Source of the DNA: Halisarca cf. caerulea
Lineage: Eukaryota > Porifera > Demospongiae > Chondrillida > Halisarcidae
Assembly: GCA_963170055.1 (NCBI GenBank)
Contig: CAUJGJ010000040.1
Coordinates: 1,677,801-1,741,800 of the forward strand
Direction: 5' to 3'
Length of the DNA: 64,000 nucleotides
Every line of letters starts with the position of its first letter. Position 1 is the stretch's first letter. This document shows positions 1 through 10,402 of this stretch, in pieces. The notes under the pieces are model-generated. The model made no database searches, had not been told where the DNA came from, and worked only from the letters and a program-made list of their open reading frames with translations. The position numbers and the translations under genes are program-made.

Positions 1-513
1 TGAATTTAAATGCACAAGTGACTTCAAAAGACAGAACATGTCCAAATCTTACTTTTCTGATTTGGGGAAAACGCTGCTCCATTCCACGGCTGTTATGTCC
101 AGGGATTTCTGATAGAAAAGAAAGGCTATAGCAACAAATGGCTGCGCATAAAGTGAACGGATGGACCGACAATCTTTCCCAAATCAAAATTTGAAGTTCA
201 GTCCTTTAGGGATAATCTGACAAAGTTTAAGTATCTACGTAGAGATCTAGACCCGCACCTTTTTCGCCATAAAATCCTTGTGGACTGGAGTGCTTCTTTA
301 GACCTTTGTCACATGACTCCACATGTCCACTGAAGCAAACTCTTCAAATACTCGCGTGTTTTAGCCTATAATGACGTGTTAATAGTCATGTTTAAGCTGT
401 GGTCAAATGGCCAGACCGTGATAAACTGTCTCGGGCGTAATAATCTAATCGCATACCTTGTCAAACCACAAAACGCCCCCTTTTAGCCTCAATTCTGCCA
501 TAACATACCTGCG
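1..513. mobile_element. CGCAGGT-family MITE, right part cut by the window start
   Basis: The right end reads GCCATAACATACCTGCG and stops at 513. The interior (TCTTACTTTTCTGATTTGGG, then CAGCTGTTATGTCC) matches the complete copy at 43939-44810, which carries the near-identical end CCATAACTTACCTGCG. The left end lies outside the window. I see no coding potential. Confidence 0.7.
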
Positions 514-870
514 TTTAGTGTAAAACCCAGTCATGTAAACCATCATTTAGAACAGCCATACTTTGTAAAGAACCTTTCAATAGCAATATCTAAATTTTCA
601 CCATTGGAGAACTTACCATTCCTCTTCGTTCCTAAGATGTCCATCAAAACGTTGATTTTAACCAAACGTAAAACAAAAAACTTGTGCACATATCGGGAAT
701 GGGACAAGTTATCAATATCTCCAACATTGAAAATTTACATTTATCTATCGTGATGTAACTCCCACGACATGGCTCCTCTGTACAACCCTTTTTTAGATGA
801 CGGGGTAGGTTATGTGCAAACTCACCCAGAAAGGGGGCGTTTTGTGGTTTTAATAAGAATTATATAACAA
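514..870. mobile_element. fragments of CGCAGGT-superfamily MITEs
   Basis: Positions 514-797 match the interior of the MITE at 9216-10084 (shared CCATTGGAGAACTTACCA and nearby blocks). Around 798-845 an inverted terminal-type segment (GTAGGTTATG, then GGGGGCGTTTTGTGGTTT) is joined on. The arrangement looks like an older copy broken by the MITE on its left. Nothing is coded here. Confidence 0.5.
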
Positions 871-1369
871 AAGGTTGATCATGTGCGGACTGCGTGAGTT
901 AATTCTACATTGTTCTGCCTTTTCTTTTTTGTACTATCTATAATATTCTGTGAAGTTTCAGTGCGATACGATAAAATTTAAGTGAGTTATAGCACTTTTT
1001 ATCTTGATCGCTTCCATACAATCCGTCATTTACTCCGCATATCTAAACTTGCGGTCAATGACATAATCACTGCCTGTATAAAAACACAATGAAAAGACCT
1101 GCACGTGACGAACGCATGGGGAACATGTCCGAATCTGCCCTGCGTGCTAATTAGTTGGAATCTGAGCGAAAAGTTATTCAATGTCTTCAAGTCATGTGAC
1201 ATGTGCATGATAAATCGTGAGGCTATATTGCATATGCATTGAGTTTATTTTTGCTGCAACAATCATTTTGCAATTTCTGTGCACTTGCGAATGTTTATCC
1301 CGATATAATTTGTTCAATAGTATTCGTTCTGGGAAGAAGATTGGGTAAAGCGCGTTAACAATCAGTATT
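871..1369. other. intergenic, nothing recognised
   Basis: AT-rich sequence with no convincing gene, RNA or terminal repeat. Short open frames on the minus strand here lack any family signature. Confidence 0.4.
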
Positions 1370-1845
1370 TTAACCTTTTTCCATCCGCGTTACAATTTTT
1401 CGCTAGACCGTTACCGTCCGTTGGGACATTTTTGGCGCGAGATATTCGTGGTCTTTGTTTTGATCGTTTTGCTCCTTTATTCGCTTGAAACATCGCTGAA
1501 GTGACTGAAACTGTTTTGCCCGTTGTTTGATAGTGTTTTTGAGTTATTACTTCATCTTCTTCGGAGTGCGGCACTATTGAAACTGACCCTCAACCAATTC
1601 GTTGTCTGCGGAACTACGTAGACGAACTCAGCTCTTACCACTTTCTGTACTCGTTCAGTGATCATCTTGCGCTTGTTTTTGGTACGTAAACATATAGTTT
1701 GCATGCTGTAGGTGGTTAGAAACCGTACATTACAGTCATTTTCGTGTGTTCTTCGCGAAATACGTAACCATATACATAACATATCATTTCGATTTTTCTC
1801 AGAACTGTTCAACATCAATTCGCCGTCAATCCGTGTATACAATAA

Positions 1846-3998
1846 ATGGCTGCACAAAACAATAGAGGAATGAACCCAAGTGACGCTTTACAACAATTAA
1901 TGGCAATGGGTGACAGTGATTGGGACAATTCTGAGTCAGAAGGTGAGGAACAAGACTTGGGCGAAGAGGTAAACGACTCCCTTCTTGATCCACTTGATAG
2001 AGTACAAGCAGAATTGGATGAATCTGCAGTGAATGGAACAGAAGCAGTACATGTTCCAATTGATCACAGCCCCACATCAACACCCCAACAAGAAGTATTA
2101 CACCCAGCTCTTGATCTGGATGACCCCGTGCCTGCACCTTCACAGCCGACGCATGCAACCCTCATACAACATACATCTACGACATCTAACACAAGTACAT
2201 CCTTGGTTGTTCCCACACCTCCACCTTCCCAAGACCAAACATCAATGGTTTCTGCTGGTCCCATAAATGCACAGAGCATATCAACTACAACCTCCACCCC
2301 TGGGTGCCACTTACAGTAGCCTCTGGCTAAAGGTTCCCCAGGTTAAATAAGAATACCCTATACCCTATACCCTATACCCTGCACAGGACCTAACACCTAC
2401 AACCACAGTGTGTACAACAAGCACCACACCCCAGGCAAGTAGAAACTCCAGCAACCCCTCACAAAGTATACATGGTAGGAATGGTAGTGGAACTTCACCC
2501 ACCACCCAAACACAAGCACTAGTTACTACTGCACCGTGGACACGAGCTAGTCAGCCTTTTACGCATCATGTTGGTCCGATCAACCCACCTGCGGAAGATG
2601 CTCCTCCAGTGTGTTTTTTGAGCGCATCTTTGGAGAAGATACTTTTCAGTATATTGCAGATCAGTCCAACCTGTAGGCAAGCCAAAAAAGTCAGGGTCAG
2701 TATAAATGGGAGGACACGCATCCTAATGAGATTAGAATGATAATTGGTATGCTGTATGCGATGGGAGTTCACAGGCTACCTGACTTCCATGACTACTGGA
2801 GTCAGGACCCATTACTTTCGGTCCCAGAAATTGTTTGTGGCATGCCAAGAGCAAGGTTCAAGGTTTTAATGAGAAACTTACATTTGAATGACAACACACA
2901 GGCCCCTCCACGTACTTATAGTAGGTACGACAAGCTGTACAAGATCCGTCCACTGCTCAATACCATCATCAGCAACACACAGGCTGTATATCACCTCCAT
3001 CAACAAGTAGCAGTGGACGAAGCCATGGTACTATTCAAAGGCAGGTCGGCCATGAAGCAGTACATGCCACAAAAGCCCACAAAAAGAGGGTACAAGCTAT
3101 GGTGTCTTTGCGACTCCCGTAATGGCCTACTCTATCAGGCAATAGTCTACACAGGAGCCACAAATGACCGGGATGATGGAGGATTAGGGGCCAAGGTGGT
3201 GAGAGCTCTAGTGGAACCCCTGAATGGGAAGGGTCACCATGTCTATTACGACAACTTCTTTTCAAGTGTAGCACTAGCTAAGGAACAAGCAAGCAAAGGA
3301 AATTACACCATTGCCACTACACGAGCCAACCGACGGGGTTGGCCTGGCTCCATGAAAGACATCAAAACCCTTCAGAAGGGTATAACAAGAGGAGAGAGCA
3401 GGGCAGAAATAGTAGAAGGAGGGAGCGTTCAGTGTATAGTGTTGAAGGACAAGAAGGGGATCCCCATTTTGAACTGCATTTCTGACCCAGATGACACCAC
3501 CACTGTCCTCCGCAAGAACAAAGATGGGACCAGAACCAGCGTGTCATGCCCAATGAGTGTAAAACTATATAATGCACACATGGGAGGAGTGGATCTATTT
3601 GATGCTAGACGAAAGACCTATTCACTGAGCAGAAAGTCAAAGAAGTGGTGGTTTCGCCTTTTTTACTTTTTGTTGGATGCAGCCATGGTCAACTCCTATA
3701 CATTGTGTACTCGGAAACAATAAACAAACACCTTACCTTGAAGGAGTACATCTTGAGCGTTTCTTCCTCCTTGATGTCGTTCCAATCATCGAGAAAGCGT
3801 CAAAACCGACTCACACACCAGGGACCACCAGCTGCCAGATTCTGCGAGCGACATTTTTTGGCGAAACAAGAACAGAGACATCGGTGCGCTGTTTGTCACA
3901 AGACGAAAACCTTCTTCTGCTGCGCTGACTGCAATACATCGTCGCCAATTCCACTGTGTCCCATCCCGTGCTTCAAAGTGTACCACACTAAGAACTAA
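1846..3998 (+). pseudogene. piggyBac transposase relic of PB1
   Basis: A DDE/D-type cut-and-paste transposase of the piggyBac (DDE_Tnp_1_7) family, which would act in the nucleus on TTAA sites. The acidic serine-rich N-terminus starts at ATG 1846 (DSDWDNSESEGEEQDLGEE). The core holds the three expected aspartate motifs, VDEAMVLFKGR, YYDNFFSS and GGVDLFDARR. The end is a cysteine-rich zinc-binding domain (CAVCHKTKTFFCCADC to CFKVYH). Three lesions are visible: a retroposon-tail insertion at about 2300-2390 truncates the first frame, an in-frame TAG sits at 2674 where relatives usually have tyrosine, and a frameshift near 3700 separates core from C-terminal domain. Non-functional as read. Confidence 0.88.
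2300..2390 (+). repeat. short retroposon 3' tail with (ATACCCT)n end, inside the PB1 transposase
   Basis: About 55 bp beginning CTGGGTGCC and containing GGCTAAAGGTTCCCCAG is followed by about four ATACCCT repeats. A near match with a different tail repeat lies at 30413-30492. A shared short body with a variable microsatellite tail is the usual look of a 5'-truncated LINE or SINE 3' end. The reading frame of the transposase stops inside it. Confidence 0.6.
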
Positions 3999-4311
3999 GC
4001 ATCGCTAGATGTAATAGCAAAAACGATCTGCTCTACTCTAACTTCAACAGCGTGCACTGAACAGCCATTTTTATTTCCGTAAAAGTACCGTAAATTGTTA
4101 GTATATGCGTGTTAGGCTGCGTTCTTTTGCTATTGTATTAGCCTTTATATCTTGTTTGTTAGCCCTTCTATCTGTATAAAACTTGGTAGAACAATTGAGT
4201 ATATATGACACTTTCATTGTATAAAATTTGAGCAGAATGCGATAAATTTTGCAAGTCGCGGACGGTAACGGTTAGGTGCCAAAAATGTCCCTACGGATGG
4301 TAAAAGGTTAA

Positions 4312-4789
4312 TATCCCTGAAAACTAGACGTACCGAGATGGCATGCTATTTTCTCTCAACTGGTTCAGTTCCAACCCGTTGAGGAGAAAAATGAAGATAG
4401 GCCATTCTGTTCTATAGTAAAACATTCGTTATTTAGATTCAAAAGTAACGGCTACCGCCGGACATTATGCACCTTACTTTGACTCTGATACCCAACGTTA
4501 AAGATCTGCACCCTTCGAATCGTCGTCAAAAGTATCCTCCTTCTGTTACAAATGTCCTGACTGCTTTAAAATGTATTTCGTTCGGCGTATCATTCACGGC
4601 CATGCTCGGCGTGTCTTCTGACCGAATTTATTCCTCACGTCCACTGTAGTACATCACGCGCATGTCATGTGACAAAATGGCCTCAGCGAGTCTTTTGTTA
4701 AGGTGTATCTTTAATGGCTGGGAGCCAAAAAGTTAGGGCAGATTAGCCTAGTCTTCTTAGATTTTTTGATTTATCATAGGCAACTTTAG
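4312..4789. other. intergenic, nothing recognised
   Basis: No gene family signature on either strand. A 60-codon plus-strand frame at 4467 has no recognisable domain and poor support. Confidence 0.4.
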
Positions 4790-4916
4790 ACTTTCCATGT
4801 GGGGGATTTTGATTGTTGACTTCCTACAAAAGTTACAAGTGTCTGTTGTGTAAATGTATGGTTTTCAGGGATTTTCTCAGTAACTGTTTAAAGTACAAAA
4901 ATCCCCCACATGGAAG
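4790..4916. repeat. small inverted-repeat element
   Basis: ACTTTCCATGTGGGGGATTT at 4790 is matched in inverse by AATCCCCCACATGGAAGT ending at 4916, with about 85 nt between the arms. A single left-type arm (ACTTCCATGTGGGGGATTTT) recurs near 33871, so this is a dispersed family. No coding capacity. Confidence 0.6.
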
Positions 4917-5243
4917 TTTTAGGTATTGTTATAAGGAACCTACTCACCCTTTTTGGTGTCCATAGCTTTCAATCTCCAGTGGCTCCCGGCATTTTTGTGC
5001 CTTTAGATATGGCAAAGAAAACTACTTATAACTTCTTCTTCATATATGCTATTACTTCGATTTTGGGCTTAAAATGGAGACAATACAACACGCCACACGA
5101 TATTTCTTTCAAAGAGATACAATAGACCTACCAAAAGAAATGGGACCAAAAGCGAACCTAAATTTTTTTGCAACCTGAAGGCTTACAAGTGCAAATGGAC
5201 ATTTTCCACATGCGAATGCCGTATACTAACAGTATACATACTA

Positions 5244-6115
5244 CGCAGGTAGGTTATGTCCGAAAACGGGGAGGATTGTTTATGGTAAAGCAGTATTGTT
5301 TACATAACAATTACTTTGTTTACATTGGAAGGAATTTCACGCAAGGGTCACATGATTTCAACGCTAAATGCCTTGAACAAAGTAAAGCACTTCGAAATCA
5401 GAGGTCCAAAGGTGTTCTTTCATTGCTGATTTCGTTCTAAGCTTCTCTAGAGACGATTTCGTTCGTATTAATATTAGTTTAGCAGCTATACTGCCAGTAT
5501 GCACGGCCGTCTTGCTTGGTATGACGTAATCAAACCACGTGACTGCATGTGATGTCAACCTACCGAGCAGTCAAGTTTGATAGGAAAACTTTAACGAAAA
5601 TTCCGGTGGTAGATATCTCTGAGTTTGGCTTTGAAACTTTAGTATGTTGTTCCTAAAGGACCAAACCTCCCAAATCGAATCTTGTGACTTTGTACGTCGT
5701 CCCATTCCTTTTATGTCCAGTGTCTTGTAGCTGAGGACCTTCTTTTTCAGCAGAAAACCCTGGACATAACAGCCGTGGAAAGGAGCTGCAAGATGCAAGA
5801 TTCGATTTAGTAAGATTTCAATCTGTGCTTTCGTTTGAACCTAGTTTTGTGAGCAAAAGCCCCGATCTTTACCACCGGAATTTGGCATTTTCACTTTTTT
5901 CAATATGGTAAAAGAAAACACAGCATACGTAACTTATGGCCGTCGTATTATCTTTGTAGCGATTCAGATACTAAGCATATATGTTCTAGATACGGTAAAA
6001 GGTGGTTTTAGAACATCTACTCGTATTCAAACAGAAAACAAGCCGAATATTTGAAGGACCACGAAGACGACGCCATTTTGTTTTATGTCCATAAATCGGA
6101 CATAACATACCTGCG
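5244..6115. mobile_element. CGCAGGT-family MITE, complete, 872 bp
   Basis: The ends are CGCAGGTAGGTTATGTCCGA and its near-inverse TCGGACATAACATACCTGCG, flanked by TA on both sides (2-bp target duplication). The centre (about 5660-5810) is itself an imperfect inverted repeat, with AATCGAATCTTG and CAAGATTCGATT as its outer arms and TTATGTCC/GGACATAA inside. It contains no transposase. It is the reference copy for the interrupted copies at 11529-23576, 35270-36474 and 60308-64000. Confidence 0.85.
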
Positions 6116-6546
6116 TAACGGAAAAAGAACCACAAACTCTCGTAGCTCAAAAGTAAAGTATACGCAATAGCGGAATAAATTCAGACATAACTCCAGAACG
6201 GAACTTGCGACTACAGCGTGAGGGGATTCACGTTGTAGTGTGTTCGAAACGCTATGGAATCATGCAAAAAAAACAAAATCGGCAAGACCCACGAAGTGGT
6301 CCCTTTTCGCAAGTACGGTCACATATACACAGAAATCACGACGTGTAATTAGTGATATTGATTTGAATGGTGGACGAGAATCCAACTACAATTGCGCACT
6401 CAGACTTACAAAGACCTCACCTAAAGAATTGTTACGTTAATCTATTGTTAATCTTATTTGACAATGTCATACAGTAGAACCTCGCACTAAGACCACTCCA
6501 GAGACCTCTGTACAATTTATGTTCAATTACAGTTCTAACTCTAGCC
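6116..6546. other. intergenic, one orphan pogo-like end
   Basis: No gene recognised. TACAGTAGAACCTCGCACTA near 6474 resembles the left end of the CAGTGGAACCT elements at 27184 and 48037, but I found no partner end nearby. Confidence 0.35.
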
Positions 6547-7000
6547 CGCAGGTGAGTTATGTCCGATTTTGGACATAACACGAAATGGCTGACGCTGGGT
6601 GGGCACTAAATTAACCCCCATCTTTTTGCTTTCTGCAATGGGTCAAGTTGGCAAACCTACTATTCTACATTACAAACATATTGAGGTAATGTTAGTGTTC
6701 TCTTTAAGACAATCTACAAGTCGAACATCCAACTACAAGCAATTTGTTCGCCTACTGTCGATAAGGCAAAAAAAGCAAAATCACGCTGGTAAAAATCTCA
6801 GCTTCTTAACACGTCAATATGCTCAAACGACTCCTTAGATACATAAATGCCCTGAAAGATTCCTGGAGCCCAGTAGCTCAAAGCACGGATGTTATGTCCA
6901 GGGTGTTCCATCGTTTTCTGAGGTCTCCAACCATAAAACACGGGACATAACTTGAACAGAAAGTCGGTGATCGTTTGTATTTTGAGCTATTCAGGTGACC

Positions 7001-7026
7001 TAGGGTTAGGGTTAGGGTTAGGGTTA
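7001..7026 (+). repeat. interstitial telomere-type (TTAGGG)n
   Basis: Four consecutive TTAGGG units followed by a degenerate GGGTTATGGTTATTGG. This is the metazoan telomere repeat in an internal position, next to MITE sequence containing GGACATAAC and GTTATGTCC. Confidence 0.85.
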
Positions 7027-7628
7027 TGGTTATTGGTGATGTAATAAATACTGATATGTATATCCCTCCTACCCTCCACTGGACCCACATTTGACCCCAA
7101 AAGTTTCAATTTTTGTAGGAAGTATGAAAACAGCTATGATAAAGTGTGTGGTATCATAAGGAAGCTTGGTTTATGAAGATTTTGGCCAGCTAGTAAAATC
7201 ATGCAATTAATGTTGCAATCGTGCTGTAGCCGCCTTTGAATCAGTGCTTATAGAACGTTTGGGATTACCACAGTAAATCTCTGCATATTTCCATAGAATT
7301 CTGCATAACTCATATAAAATGGCTTCCGTGCGAAAACATCGGCGAACAAATGAAGCTCTGTCAAAGAGCTGGCCGACCTAAGAACAAAAAAGATAGTAGA
7401 AAACTACTCATACCTTAGTTATTCACTGCCTATGAGAGAAACAAGATTAAGAATTCCTAATTCGCAGGGTGCAAATTTTCATATTTTAGTAGCAAGTGAT
7501 TATCGACGTATAACTTACTCCCTGTTTGGCGTATGTTCTCACTTCTTAGCTCATCATGTAGATCGTGAACTCAGCTTTCAGATGATATCATTTTCATTGT
7601 AGTACGTAGCTGGAGTCACTCTACGAAA

Positions 7629-7693
7629 ATTGCGCAAGAACAAAAATGTAATTGCGCAATGTCATAGTTGTGGTTTTCGAGCAATTGCGCAAT
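7629..7693. promoter_or_regulatory. cluster of three C/EBP-like palindromes
   Basis: The octamer TTGCGCAA occurs at 7630, 7652 and 7685. The second copy sits inside the full decamer ATTGCGCAAT, the classical C/EBP consensus. Three exact copies in 65 bp are unlikely in AT-rich sequence. The nearest intact gene is the receptor at 10403, so a target is not evident. Function is inferred. Confidence 0.35.
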
Positions 7694-8376
7694 ACCTAAA
7701 CCACTATCAACTATATTTCACACTCATGAAAATCTCCGTTATTCGAGTGATAAAATGGTATCTTATACGTAGCTGTTCTGTATAAGATGACTAAGATACA
7801 ATCCACAAGAAAGTCTTAAGTGAACTGCAAGTCATTGTATGGGGAGGGTAGGAGGGATAATGGTGCATCGATACATACAAGCATACTACATACCTGCTTA
7901 CACTCTCCTATGATTATCAGTGCTGTTCCTTTGAATGAAGGCATGCAAGGCTTTATTGGTGGTGTCCTTGGAGAATTCCGTGTACGGTGTACGGTGTCTG
8001 CACATAATACATGTTGGAGCAATTGACAGCAATTTCTGGACTTGTGTTTTCTTTAGTCAAACTGCCTTAAAGATATCTGTGAGGACAACCACTACCATCT
8101 ATAACCCATTATTTACTAGCAAAAAGTATAGACAAGAACCGAATAAAAACACAGGCTCATTATAATGCTTTTCTACTGGGGAATAAAATGGCCACCACTC
8201 AGAAGTGCTAATACATACATCGAATTTTACATCTCAAACAAAAATGTACGTTGATTTATACAACTGTTTAATATTTTGATGTTATTTATCGAAACAGTAA
8301 ACTACAAAACAGGCCCATGTGTCATTCGCAGAAGAATAAAAGACTTTTAAAAAGGTACACTTCTTCGATAAATGTC

Positions 8377-8410
8377 GACATTCGTTAAACGTTGACATTC
8401 GTTAAACGTT
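8377..8410. repeat. 17-bp direct repeat, two copies
   Basis: GACATTCGTTAAACGTT occurs twice in perfect tandem, just upstream of the pogo-like element. Confidence 0.85.
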
Positions 8411-8448
8411 GAGTATTCCGTGTTTTGGGATGAAGTTAAAATCATATA

Positions 8449-9018
8449 CAGTGAATTCTCATTAATCCGCCACCGCTTTATACGCCAAACCCGCTTATCC
8501 GCCGTTAAAAGCGTGCATGAATTCACTTGTAAGGGTATACTCTTGATGTAATCCGCCAACCCGCTAATCCGCCTCCGCCATAATTTTATGACATCACTTC
8601 CTAAATTATAATGTGTTACCTAGCACTTAATCCGCCAGCTGCAAGATGGCTACATCAGTGAAACGGAGTAGATGCGAGTTAACTATCACCCAGAAGAAGG
8701 AGATATGCTCTTTCAAGGAAAAGAATAGTAAATCAACACAGGAGCAAATTTCAGAACATTTTTCAAAGAAATGGAGTTTCCATATCGCAAGAAGGACAGT
8801 TGGCGATGTGTTGAAGCGTAAGGCCGACTGGGAGATCTGCGAAGCACACCAACTCTCTCAGAAACGACTGCGGAAGCCCAAGTTTGAAGTTCTATTACCC
8901 TTTTGTATTTTTACTGTTTCTACTACTGTATGTATGACCAATTTCATTAATCCGTCAAACCTGTTGATCCGCCAAAAAATGTCAAAACGAATTGCAGCGG
9001 ATTAACGAGAGTACACTG
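8449..9018 (+). mobile_element. pogo/Tigger-type internal-deletion element
   Basis: The ends CAGTGAATTCTCATTAATCC and GGATTAACGAGAGTACACTG are imperfect inverted repeats and are flanked by TA on both sides, as expected for Tc1/mariner-pogo elements. Further AATCCGCC motifs repeat inside both ends. The 570-bp length is far short of a full Tigger, and only the N-terminal DNA-binding part of the transposase remains. Confidence 0.8.
8646..9005 (+). pseudogene. truncated Tigger/CENP-B-like transposase, DNA-binding N-terminus only
   Basis: The 119-codon frame starts MATSVKRSRCELTITQKKE and matches the CENP-B N-terminal (psq-type) helix-turn-helix: KRSRCELTITQKKEICSF, then KNSKSTQEQISEHFSKKWS, then the RRTVGDVLKRK recognition segment. 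Relatives continue with a second helix-turn-helix and a DDE_1 nuclease, both absent. After about residue 82 the sequence turns into the element's own 3' terminal region. A short DNA-binding protein could still be made and compete for element ends, but that is speculation. Confidence 0.75.
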
Positions 9019-9215
9019 TACATCAAATAAGTCCCAATTTTCTCCTTCAATACGTTAGTTCAAAGTAAACAAAGTAAAGAAATAGGGGTTTAAAGTGTTC
9101 AAACAGCTTACCTTTATCTTTGTTTCTTCACATTATCTACTGCGAAAGAAGAAAAAGGGGTGCATTTGTGACCAACTTTGAGGCAGCCATTTTGAAATTT
9201 TGCTTTATGAGCACA

Positions 9216-10084
9216 TGCAGGTGTAACATGTGCACATGTGAGCAGTAGTCAAAATGGCCCCCCTAAAGTCGGCAGAAATCACATCCCACACACATTTTTC
9301 TTTCGTTTAGTGTGTTTATGGAGCACAACAAGCATATAGAACATAAATTCAGTTATTTAACGCTACAACAGTTCACTCAACTTGGCTGTCAATCTTTGGA
9401 AGGCCGAAAAAACGACCACAGATTCGGACCTTGAATAAAGCTTAGTGCAAAACCCGGTTATGTAAACCATCGTTTAGAGCAGCCATACTTTGTTAAGAAC
9501 CCTCCAACAACAATAACTAAATTTTCACCATTGGAGAACTTACCACTCCTCTTTGTTCCTAAGATGTGCATCGAAATGTTGGTTTAAACCCAAGATAAAA
9601 CCACAAACTTGTGCATATGTCGGGAATTGGGCAAGCTATCAAAATCTCCCACGTTGAAAATATAGATATACCTATCGTGATCTATCTCCCGCGACATGGC
9701 TCCTCTACACAACCATTTAGATAACCGGTTTATCGAAAGAATTTCAGTCAATGAAGAAGTCTTTCTCTTGCCATTAGTTACAAGGTTGTCACGCGAAATG
9801 ATGACGTGACCAACCAACGATAATGATCAGTGAAATTGCTACTTCTACTAAGACGAACGAATAACCTTAAGAACGTCTTAATAACACTTTTTGTGCAGAA
9901 TAATACAGTTTTTGATCGAATATTCTTCTGTTTGTGAGCAAGAAGGCCTATAATATTATCTTCATGCAAACATACATGTGACTAATGTATGCATATCAGA
10001 AAAATGTGTGATTAGTAAATGAAATTCCTTTATTAACCACACAACGCCCCTCTTTTTCCTGAAAGGGCACATTTTATACCTGCG
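9216..10084. mobile_element. CGCAGGT-superfamily MITE (GTAACATGT subfamily), 869 bp
   Basis: It starts GCAGGTGTAACATGTGCACA and ends with GCACATTTTATACCTGCG, flanked by CA on both sides. The right interior contains AAACCACACAACGCCCCT, shared with copies at 25911, 28044, 37869 and 37761. The right end is 319 bp before the ATG of receptor 1. Confidence 0.8.
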
Positions 10085-10179
10085 CATAACTCACCTGCGC
10101 ATGTGCAGTGATCACACAAATAGATCTGATTACAACAAATCTTGCAATCATTGCTCTATTGTGCACTGACAACAAAGTT

Positions 10180-10402
10180 GACTTAGGGTGCATTACTTTG
10201 GCTTCATCATCAAAAGGAGCTGTAAACTCCCAATGATGTGTTTATATGAAAAGAACAATATAGTAATTTACATAGTATTATTTCATCATAAACTGAAGCC
10301 CTTCGAACATACCCACTTTTGACAACAATTCAATTAATAATCTGTAGTTTTAAAGAGCAGGTTCACTGTAATTCTGCCTTTTCTAGTTGAACTAAAGTTA
10401 CG
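10180..10402 (+). promoter_or_regulatory. conserved 5' flank of receptor 1
   Basis: The block GTTGACTTAGGGTGCATTAC, then CAAAAGGAGCTGTAAA, AAAGAGCAGGTTCACTGTA and AGTTGAACTAAAGTTA runs up to the start codon. The same order occurs before receptor 2 (28945-29149), which marks a shared promoter and 5' UTR rather than chance. The last motif, AGTTRAACTAAAG, also precedes receptors 3 and 4. Confidence 0.6.

Larger units (their letters stand above)
1370..4311 (+). mobile_element. PB1, piggyBac element with TTAA ends (decayed)
   Basis: The element starts TTAACCTTTTTCCATCCG at 1370 and ends with the inverted form CGGATGGTAAAAGGTTAA at 4311, so both ends carry the TTAA target duplication typical of piggyBac. 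A subterminal block GGGACATTTTTGGC lies about 53 nt inside the left end, and its complement lies about 20 nt inside the right end. CGTTACCGTCCG is also present near both ends. The interior carries a plus-strand piggyBac transposase relic. At about 2.9 kb the size is normal for an autonomous element, but the gene is broken. Confidence 0.92.
6547..10099. mobile_element. probable interrupted CGCAGGT MITE enclosing later insertions
   Basis: CGCAGGTGAGTTATG at 6547 is matched exactly in inverse by CATAACTCACCTGCG ending at 10099. These could be the two ends of one MITE expanded by insertions: the pogo derivative 8449-9018, the MITE 9216-10084 and about 1.2 kb more. The flanking dinucleotides (CC and CA) do not match, so the pairing is tentative. 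Between 7100 and 8370 I recognise no gene. Confidence 0.45.

Noticed and set aside
1826..2297. Minus-strand frames opposite the PB1 N-terminus
   Set aside because: They are explained by codon bias of the plus-strand piggyBac frame and show no family motif.
7816..8165. Overlapping open frames on both strands at 7816-8026 and 7935-8165
   Set aside because: They mirror one another across strands, have no domain or splice features and fall in a stretch with no other gene signal.
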